Below, one piece after another: positions 1 to 4,485 of a stretch of 7,465 bases of DNA. This DNA is from DATLBY01 sp035526665 (GTDB taxonomy: Bacteria > Acidobacteriota > Terriglobia > Bryobacterales > Bryobacteraceae). The stretch spans positions 1-7,465 of the forward strand of contig DATLBY010000472.1 of NCBI GenBank assembly GCA_035526665.1, read 5' to 3'. The number at the start of each line of letters is the position of its first letter. Position 1 is the first letter of the stretch. Under the pieces are notes generated by a model. That model saw nothing but the letters and a program-made list of their open reading frames with translations, was not told where the DNA came from and searched no databases. The position numbers and the translations under genes are program-made.

Positions 1-249
1 GTCACCTTTGATGTATTTGACGATCAGGCTGTCGCCGGGAGCACCCGGCAAAAATCCGGGACCGCGTTTGCCCCCTTTTTGAAAGGCGGCGTAGCTGGTG
101 AGGTCCAGCCCCGAGCTCTTGGCGTTCGGCTGGTGGCAACCCTGGCACTGGCGCTGCAAAATGGGCCGGATATCGCGAAAGTAGCTGGTGGAATTCTCAG
201 CCGCCAAACTCAGCTGAGAAAAAAGTCCGAGCAGTAACCAAACTCGCAT
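1..249 (-). CDS. Secreted c-type cytochrome-domain protein (PSCyt1-like), 3' end cut by window edge
   Basis: The first 83 codons of a minus-strand gene are visible and the rest lies beyond the left edge. The ATG at 249-247 is the only sensible start, because an in-frame TAG lies six codons upstream (265-267) with no other start codon between. No clear Shine-Dalgarno is present. Residues 1-17 (MRVWLLLGLFSQLSLAA) form a Sec signal peptide, with cleavage likely near residue 17. The mature part opens with SYFRDIRPILQRQCQGCHQP. The CQGCH at residues 35-39 is a c-type heme attachment motif, and the following G.DL.SY.A...GG...GP...PG.P..SL segment matches the planctomycete cytochrome C domain (PSCyt1, PF07635) as I know it. 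In related proteins this domain is followed by WD40 repeats or by DUF1549/DUF1553 or DUF1587/DUF1592 domains; which applies here cannot be seen. It probably acts in the periplasm. It is certain as a coding start and confident as a heme domain; the full architecture is unknown. Confidence 0.88.
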   Translation of the reverse strand, partial: MRVWLLLGLFSQLSLAAENSTSYFRDIRPILQRQCQGCHQPNAKSSGLDLTSYAAFQKGGKRGPGFLPGAPGDSLIVKYIKGD

Positions 250-313
250 GGATGTAACGCGATTCTATCACCGAAAGCACTTTCCTGACTTGGCCGGCCA
301 GCCAATTGGACTT

Positions 314-1000
314 TTATGCGGCAGCGGTAGCCGGAAGTGGATCCGGGGGGAAGACCAGCTCCTCGGCGTTGGCATAATGCATCACTATGTCCGGGTCGGC
401 CGTCAGGAGCTCGAGAGCGCGCTTCTGCGAATGGGTCCGTTCTGTATTTCCCGCGATCCGATGAAGAACATTGGCTTTATCGGTTTCGTTCTGGGCGGCG
501 CGGCGGCGGTCCTGCAGAGTCCGAAGCTCCTTGAGGCTCTGGAGGAACTGCCGGTTGAGACTGGCCTGGTAGCGCATGAGGAGTCCAAGTGCGTTCCCGG
601 TCTTGCAGTTATTGGTGAGATCCAGGGCAATCTGATCGAAGGCGGTGGCAACCGAGCCGGCCTCCGGCGTTTGCAGCATCAGCGCGAAGACGCTCTGTTC
701 GATGGAGCCGAGCCGGCGAAGTTTCCAGATGGCTGCTGCAATTTGGGTCACCAGCGTGGTTTCGGTCGGACCGGAAGGGAGATGCTCCCGGGTGAGTTCC
801 GCATGCAGCTCGTCAAAGGCGGACTGCGCTTCGCAGGGGAGAACGGTTAGCGTGGAGGCGAGTCCGTGGCTTATGCGGTTATGCTTGCAGGCTTCTATAC
901 CGGCGGCGGTGCGGGGACCGGTGCTGAGCTGCGCATTTTTTTCGTTGGCGGCCTGCTGGCGCACAGAGGTGGGACTGTTGGGAACTGGCCGATTCGTCAT
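314..1000 (-). CDS. Conserved protein of unknown function with STGPRT/HGL N-terminal motif
   Basis: This is a 228-residue protein with no signal peptide or membrane segment, so it is probably cytoplasmic. The start is supported by a strong Shine-Dalgarno (AGGAAGG, complement of 1007-1013) six bases upstream of the ATG. Residues 19-47 hold the pattern N..NAQ.STGPRT.AG......N..SHGLA, which I recognise from a large acidobacterial/planctomycete family of hypothetical proteins. Its basic, small-residue-rich character resembles a nucleic-acid-contacting segment, but that is inference only. The rest is mostly predicted helix: residues 80-110 (TETTLVTQIAAAIWKLRRLGSIEQ) and about 140-200 are charged and heptad-like, possibly coiled coil. 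No catalytic motif was found. The gene is divergent from the secreted protein at 1281 and lies 64 bases upstream of the cytochrome-domain gene on the same strand; a functional link to either is not shown. An opposing 200-residue frame is judged a shadow. Confidence 0.82.
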   Translation of the reverse strand: MTNRPVPNSPTSVRQQAANEKNAQLSTGPRTAAGIEACKHNRISHGLASTLTVLPCEAQSAFDELHAELTREHLPSGPTETTLVTQIAAAIWKLRRLGSIEQSVFALMLQTPEAGSVATAFDQIALDLTNNCKTGNALGLLMRYQASLNRQFLQSLKELRTLQDRRRAAQNETDKANVLHRIAGNTERTHSQKRALELLTADPDIVMHYANAEELVFPPDPLPATAAA

Positions 1001-1006
1001 TTGGCA

Positions 1007-1013
1007 CCTTCCT
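1007..1013 (-). promoter_or_regulatory. Ribosome binding site for the STGPRT-motif gene
   Basis: AGGAAGG reads on the minus strand six bases upstream of the ATG at 1000-998. It closely resembles the anti-16S consensus and fixes the start of the 228-residue protein as well as the coding strand at this locus. Confidence 0.7.
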
Positions 1014-1144
1014 GGCTTTACGGTAGCAGCAGAACGTCAAAAATACGGGCGACTAGGCAGGTCATTTTCCTCGGATGTTACTGAGGGACTAGGGAGTAGA
1101 TTTATTTTTGAAATCTGTGACTACAAAGCTGCCAGCCGCCGAGG

Positions 1145-1163
1145 AACGCAGATAAACGCAGAT
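1145..1163 (+). repeat. Two tandem copies of a 10-base unit, AACGCAGAT(A/T)
   Basis: AACGCAGAT occurs at 1145-1153 and again at 1155-1163, a 10-base period, inside the noncoding divergent region between the genes at 1000 (-) and 1281 (+). From memory, similar runs of 'ACGCAGAT' units are scattered in intergenic DNA of Acidobacteriota, Verrucomicrobiota, Planctomycetota and Chloroflexota, often in longer arrays. Here only two perfect copies remain, so this may be a decayed or minimal element, or chance. Function is unknown. Confidence 0.5.
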
Positions 1164-1254
1164 TTTTCGGGAATGTTGCCCCAGATCAGCGTAATAATAG
1201 CGCAATAATATAATTGGAAAGATAAAGGGCTCCGCGCCGTCACGGGGCGAGATG

Positions 1255-1260
1255 TATAAT
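1255..1260 (+). promoter_or_regulatory. Candidate -10 element for the secreted protein gene
   Basis: A perfect TATAAT lies 20 bases upstream of the ATG at 1281. No TTGACA-like -35 is present at 16-18 bases spacing (that stretch is GC-rich, around CCGCGC). An AT-rich stretch at 1204-1226 lies further upstream and includes a second TATAAT at 1209-1214. Transcription from the 1255 box would start near 1267, just ahead of the ribosome binding site, giving a very short leader. It is a reasonable candidate but unproven. Confidence 0.35.
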
Positions 1261-1268
1261 CCTCGGCT

Positions 1269-1275
1269 GGGGAGG
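1269..1275 (+). promoter_or_regulatory. Ribosome binding site for the secreted protein gene
   Basis: GGGGAGG ends five bases before the ATG at 1281. This is a strong Shine-Dalgarno with good spacing, and it decides the start codon of the 165-residue protein. Confidence 0.7.
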
Positions 1276-1280
1276 CTGGC

Positions 1281-1778
1281 ATGAAACGCAACCTTGCATT
1301 TGCATTGCTCTTTGTGTGGGCCCCTTTGCTCGTCATAGCCAAAGGGCCAACGCTAAAAATCACTATCAAAGGCGCGGATTTGCCCTCTCCGGCCGAGACC
1401 ACCGCAAACGAGATTCTCGAAAACTTCAAGGTATGGACAGGTGCAGGCGTCGAAGTCAACGGCATCCCTCAGGACAAAGGTTTCGTGGCCGATTGGGTAA
1501 AAGGCCCGGTGGCCGAGCCGCCTGCGAGCCTGCGCCGCTACCAAGTTTCGTTTGATGTGATGCACCAAGGGCCAAGTAGCTATGTGATTTTCTATGCCTA
1601 TGACTCGGCAACGGGAAAAGGATACATCTACTTGCCAGGGAAGGGCGAGGAGTTTTATAAATCCAATACGTTCTTGATCCTTCGAGGGGTGGATGGGCAC
1701 TGGCTTGCTGCGACCCACACGTGGACAGGAGCCGCCAATTCTCTGATTGAGCGCGCCAGAGCGGAGGGCAAGAAGTAG
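1281..1778 (+). CDS. Small secreted protein of unknown function
   Basis: This is a 165-residue protein with a clear Sec signal peptide: MKRN, a hydrophobic core LAFALLFVWAPLLV, then a VIA|KG cleavage site after residue 20. The mature protein is about 145 residues, has no cysteine and no further membrane segment, and is likely free in the periplasm or outside the cell. It begins with a strand-like segment (PTLKITIKGADL, residues 23-34), followed by ILENFKVWTGAGVEVNG (45-61) and alternating beta-type segments (YQVSFDV 87-93, YVIFYAYD 101-108, GYIYLPGKGEEFY 114-126), suggesting a mainly beta fold. I do not recognise a named domain; similar short exported proteins with an '...F.VW.G.GV.VNG' core occur as hypotheticals in Acidobacteriota, as I recall. 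The gene stands alone on the plus strand, preceded by a strong ribosome binding site and facing the aminotransferase operon. No catalytic residues can be proposed. Confidence 0.85.
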   Translation: MKRNLAFALLFVWAPLLVIAKGPTLKITIKGADLPSPAETTANEILENFKVWTGAGVEVNGIPQDKGFVADWVKGPVAEPPASLRRYQVSFDVMHQGPSSYVIFYAYDSATGKGYIYLPGKGEEFYKSNTFLILRGVDGHWLAATHTWTGAANSLIERARAEGKK

Positions 1779-1794
1779 CCGGGTCTTCTTCGCC
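1767..1794. terminator. Weak hairpin between convergent genes, possible terminator
   Basis: GGC-AAGAAG (1767-1775) can pair with CTTCTT-C-GCC (1785-1794), giving nine base pairs with one bulged C at 1791 and a nine-base loop. It overlaps the last codons of the secreted protein gene (stop TAG 1776-1778) and lies between two converging genes, where a bidirectional terminator would be expected. There is no T-run on either side, so intrinsic termination would be poor. Confidence 0.25.
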
Positions 1795-1836
1795 AACTTC
1801 TTCCTGCGCACGCTTCCACTTCGCCTCTTCCCTTAG

Positions 1837-3120
1837 TCAGGCCGGAATGGACCCGCGCTTGATGAGCCCTTCCATCGCCTCGGCGAAGGTGTCGATTTCC
1901 TCGAGCGTTGTATAAACATTCGGGGTGATGCGGAGGCCCTCGAATTCTCCTGGGGTCACGATGGCCGTGGTCCAGATACGGTGCTGGGCCCAGAGGTGCG
2001 CGGTCAATTTCACCGCGTCGAACTTATCCACGCTCAGGAAGCCGATCGCGCAGGACTGCGCCGGATCCTCACTGTTTAGGATCTTGACGCCCGGCAGCCC
2101 GCGTAAGCGATTTGCCCAGCGCAGACGCAGGTAGCGGAAACGCTCCGCCTTGCGCTCGGCGCCGATGCTGTCGTGGAAGTCGATTGCCTCCGTAATCGCG
2201 TTGCGCTGCGAGGCTGGGTGCGTGCCAATCTGCTCGAATTTGCGGATGTCCGCGTGCAAGGATTCCTCGGCGCCCATCATCGGCCAGATTTTGGGGATTT
2301 TCGACTTGCGAACATACAGCATGCCGGTGCCGATGGGCGCCAGCAGCCACTTGTGCAGCGACGTTCCGTAGTAATCGCAGTCCAAATCCGCCTGCTTAAA
2401 AGGAAACTGCGCGAAGGCATGAGCACCGTCCACAATCACTTCAATCCCGCGGGCCCGGCCTAGACGGCAGATCTCCTTGACGGGAAATATTTGACCCGTG
2501 CGGTTGGTCATGTGGCAGATGTGGATTACCCTGGTTTTCGGCGTAATGCTATCTTCTATCAGCTTAACGAGGTACTGCATGCTGGGCGGGGGAACCGGGA
2601 ATTTGAGCTGCTTGAGAACAATGCCATCGCGGCGCTCGCGCTGCTGCCAGGAGGCTATCATCCGCGGGTAATCCTGGTTGGTGGTGATGACTTCGTCACC
2701 CGCTTTGAGATCCAGGCCGAATTGCACGATCTCTAGCGCCTCACTGGCATTTCTGGTGATCGCAATCTCTTCCGGGTCGCAGCCAAACGTGCCGGCTAGG
2801 CGGCGGCGAACCCTCTCGATGCCAGGATCGAGAATTCGCCACATATAGTATGTCGGCGTCATGTTCTCGATTTCGAGGTAACGCACTTCCGTGTCCATCA
2901 CGACCTTGGGAGACGGCGAGACGCCTCCGTTGTTGAGGTTGATGATGTTACGGTCCACCGTAAAGGCGCGGCGAATGTTGGTCCAGAAGTCCTCATCGCG
3001 GGCCACGACTTCAGCCGGGCGGCCGGAGACCGAGGCGGCGGCGCTCTGAGCGCGCGCCACTGAATTCACCTGGAAAGCGCCAAGCGTTACGGCGGAAGAG
3101 AGGAAACTACGACGATCCAT
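1837..3120 (-). CDS. Tat-exported class V aminotransferase (isopenicillin-N epimerase-like, PLP-dependent)
   Basis: This 427-residue protein belongs to the aminotransferase class V / cysteine desulfurase superfamily. The N-terminus has a twin-arginine signal (DRRSFL, residues 2-7), a short hydrophobic stretch and an ARA|QS cleavage site after residue 24, so the folded, cofactor-loaded enzyme is predicted to be exported to the periplasm. Visible family hallmarks are NLNNGGVSPSP (61-71), TRNASEALE (122-130, PLP phosphate contact), HICHMTNRTGQ (200-210), DGAHAFAQ (231-238, with Asp231 expected to bind the pyridine nitrogen), SLHKW (254-258, with Lys257 as the likely Schiff-base lysine) and LRITPNVYTTLEEID (396-410, with Arg397 as the substrate-carboxylate arginine). 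Length and motif order fit the CefD-like branch and all catalytic residues appear present. The substrate cannot be told; epimerase, transaminase, lyase or desulfurase activity are all possible. It is the last gene of the operon, 24 bases after the DUF1552 gene, with no obvious Shine-Dalgarno. The start is chosen because it gives the complete Tat signal. Confidence 0.92.
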   Translation of the reverse strand: MDRRSFLSSAVTLGAFQVNSVARAQSAAASVSGRPAEVVARDEDFWTNIRRAFTVDRNIINLNNGGVSPSPKVVMDTEVRYLEIENMTPTYYMWRILDPGIERVRRRLAGTFGCDPEEIAITRNASEALEIVQFGLDLKAGDEVITTNQDYPRMIASWQQRERRDGIVLKQLKFPVPPPSMQYLVKLIEDSITPKTRVIHICHMTNRTGQIFPVKEICRLGRARGIEVIVDGAHAFAQFPFKQADLDCDYYGTSLHKWLLAPIGTGMLYVRKSKIPKIWPMMGAEESLHADIRKFEQIGTHPASQRNAITEAIDFHDSIGAERKAERFRYLRLRWANRLRGLPGVKILNSEDPAQSCAIGFLSVDKFDAVKLTAHLWAQHRIWTTAIVTPGEFEGLRITPNVYTTLEEIDTFAEAMEGLIKRGSIPA

Positions 3121-3144
3121 ACCAAAGGATAGGCGTGGTTGTGG

Positions 3145-4485
3145 TCAAGATGTCAAGAGACCGGGCAGACGCTTACCCGTATCGCCGAAACGTTCGAGGT
3201 TTACGCCCATGCGATCCATGATGGAGAGGTAGAGGCTGCAGGCGCGACGGTTGTCGTCCCCCTTCTCCAGGTAATCCAGGATGCGGCCGGTTTTCATTGC
3301 ACCGCCGGCTTTACCCGCCAGCACAACCGGCATCTGGTCGGCGCCGTGTGTGTCGCCATCGAACAGGTTGGAGGCGGTCATGAGGATGGAATTGTCCAGC
3401 AGGGACTGGCCGCCTTCGTCGATGTCCTTCAGCCGTTTCAGCAGGTAGGTGAACTGCTGGATGTGGAACTGGTTGGTCTTGAGATACATCGCCTCGAGTT
3501 CAGGCGCACGGCCGTTGTGTGTAAGATCGAGATGCAGAGCTCCGCGGACACCTTGCAGGAATTTGAAATTCATCTGCGAAAGATCGTTGTTGAGCATCAA
3601 CGTGGCGATGCGCGTTTTATCCATTTGGAACGCGAGCACCACCAGATCGAGCATCAGTTTCATATGGGCGGGGACATCCTGCGGTATCTCATCGGCGGGA
3701 CGTGGCATGTTGGGCTGTTTCAGGGTTGGCCGCCAACCCTCCAGACGCTCCTCCTTGGAGGCGCGGTCGATTCGCTTCTCAATGTCGCGGACCGATTCGA
3801 GATACTCGTCCAGCTTCTTACGGTCCCCCCCGCTGATTTTTGGTTGAAGACTATGGGTCTCCTCCAGAACTGCATCCAGGATGCTGCGGTCGAGCTTGCG
3901 GCCTTTTCCGTCGCCCACTAACTGGTCGAAGGTGCGTGAGGGGTAGATTTCCTTGGTCGCCGGCTTGGTGGGCGAGGTCCAGGAGATGGCGGACCCATAC
4001 AGCATGGAGAGACCGTCCTCCAGGCGAAGCTCGTTGGGTTCGATGCCCAACACGAGACTCGGAACCGGAGTGTTCCCGCCGATTTGCCGTGCCAGCACCT
4101 GGTCCATGGTGGTGCCCACCCGAATGTCGTTGGGATTGAGACTGACGGGCGCCCCCGACAACATATTCATGCGGCCGAGGTGCGGGCTGGTGGACACAAA
4201 TGCGGTCTGGTGGAATAAACCACGGACAAATACCAGATCTTCCGCAAAGGGCTTAAGCGGCATAGCCGCGCGGCCGAATTCCATGGAGGCTCCGCTGCCT
4301 TTAGCCCACCAATCCACCGGCTCGACCCCATTGGAAAAATAGAGACAGGCGAAGCGCAGGGGCGGCTTATTATCCAGCGGTTTGGCGTCTTCAGCGGCCC
4401 GCAGCGGCAACGATTCGAGCCAGGGAAGCGCTAACGCGACACCGGCGCCGCGCAGGAAGTTCCGCCTTGATTTTGTAGTATTCAT
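3145..4485 (-). CDS. Tat-exported DUF1552 (HXXSHH-family) protein
   Basis: This 446-residue protein matches DUF1552 (PF07586) along its length, a family common in Planctomycetota, Acidobacteriota, Verrucomicrobiota and myxobacteria; the biochemical role is unknown. The N-terminus is a Tat signal: SRRNFL (residues 6-11), hydrophobic GAGVALALPWL, and cleavage near LRA|AE (about residue 30). Family-typical segments are RFACLYFSNGVEP (44-56), SPHLGRMNMLSGAP (100-113), a charged helical stretch LDEYLESVRDIEKRI (225-239), TRIATLMLNND (291-301), TNQFHIQQFTYLLKRL (337-352) and THGADQMPVVLAG (379-391). The signature usually written HHxLSHH appears here as HLDLTHN (318-324), so part of the histidine set is replaced. 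Its ATG overlaps the stop of the DUF1592 gene (ATGA), and an AAGGTGG lies seven bases upstream, so translational coupling is likely. DUF1552 genes are regularly paired with DUF1592 genes, implying a shared periplasmic job. Confidence 0.93.
   Translation of the reverse strand: MNTTKSRRNFLRGAGVALALPWLESLPLRAAEDAKPLDNKPPLRFACLYFSNGVEPVDWWAKGSGASMEFGRAAMPLKPFAEDLVFVRGLFHQTAFVSTSPHLGRMNMLSGAPVSLNPNDIRVGTTMDQVLARQIGGNTPVPSLVLGIEPNELRLEDGLSMLYGSAISWTSPTKPATKEIYPSRTFDQLVGDGKGRKLDRSILDAVLEETHSLQPKISGGDRKKLDEYLESVRDIEKRIDRASKEERLEGWRPTLKQPNMPRPADEIPQDVPAHMKLMLDLVVLAFQMDKTRIATLMLNNDLSQMNFKFLQGVRGALHLDLTHNGRAPELEAMYLKTNQFHIQQFTYLLKRLKDIDEGGQSLLDNSILMTASNLFDGDTHGADQMPVVLAGKAGGAMKTGRILDYLEKGDDNRRACSLYLSIMDRMGVNLERFGDTGKRLPGLLTS

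Noticed and set aside
290..305. TTGGC/GCCAA inverted repeat with an internal GGCCGGCC palindrome just after the stop of the minus-strand gene
   Set aside because: The stem is only five base pairs with no following T-run. It could be chance in GC-rich DNA, so it is not called a terminator.
248..850. A 200-codon open frame on the plus strand
   Set aside because: It overlaps the 228-residue minus-strand gene, which has the conserved STGPRT/HGL motif and a strong ribosome binding site. The plus frame has neither and would begin on top of the start of the cytochrome-domain gene.
1069..1086. Small hairpin CCTCGG-ATGTTA-CTGAGG in the divergent region
   Set aside because: The stem is six pairs including a G-T wobble, with no adjacent T-run or family context. 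It is not distinguishable from chance.
645..1208. A 187-codon plus-strand frame entering the divergent intergenic region
   Set aside because: It begins inside the minus-strand gene and runs through noncoding DNA containing the AACGCAGAT repeat. There is no coherent domain, and low-complexity Ser/Arg/Cys content suggests a shadow.
1121..1465. A 114-codon minus-strand frame spanning the intergenic repeat and the secreted protein gene
   Set aside because: It is antisense to a gene with a signal peptide and strong ribosome binding site, and no motif was recognised.
3139..3921. A 260-codon open frame on the plus strand
   Set aside because: It is antisense to the DUF1552 gene; its composition is that of a reverse-complement shadow and it has no supporting ribosome binding site or family motif.
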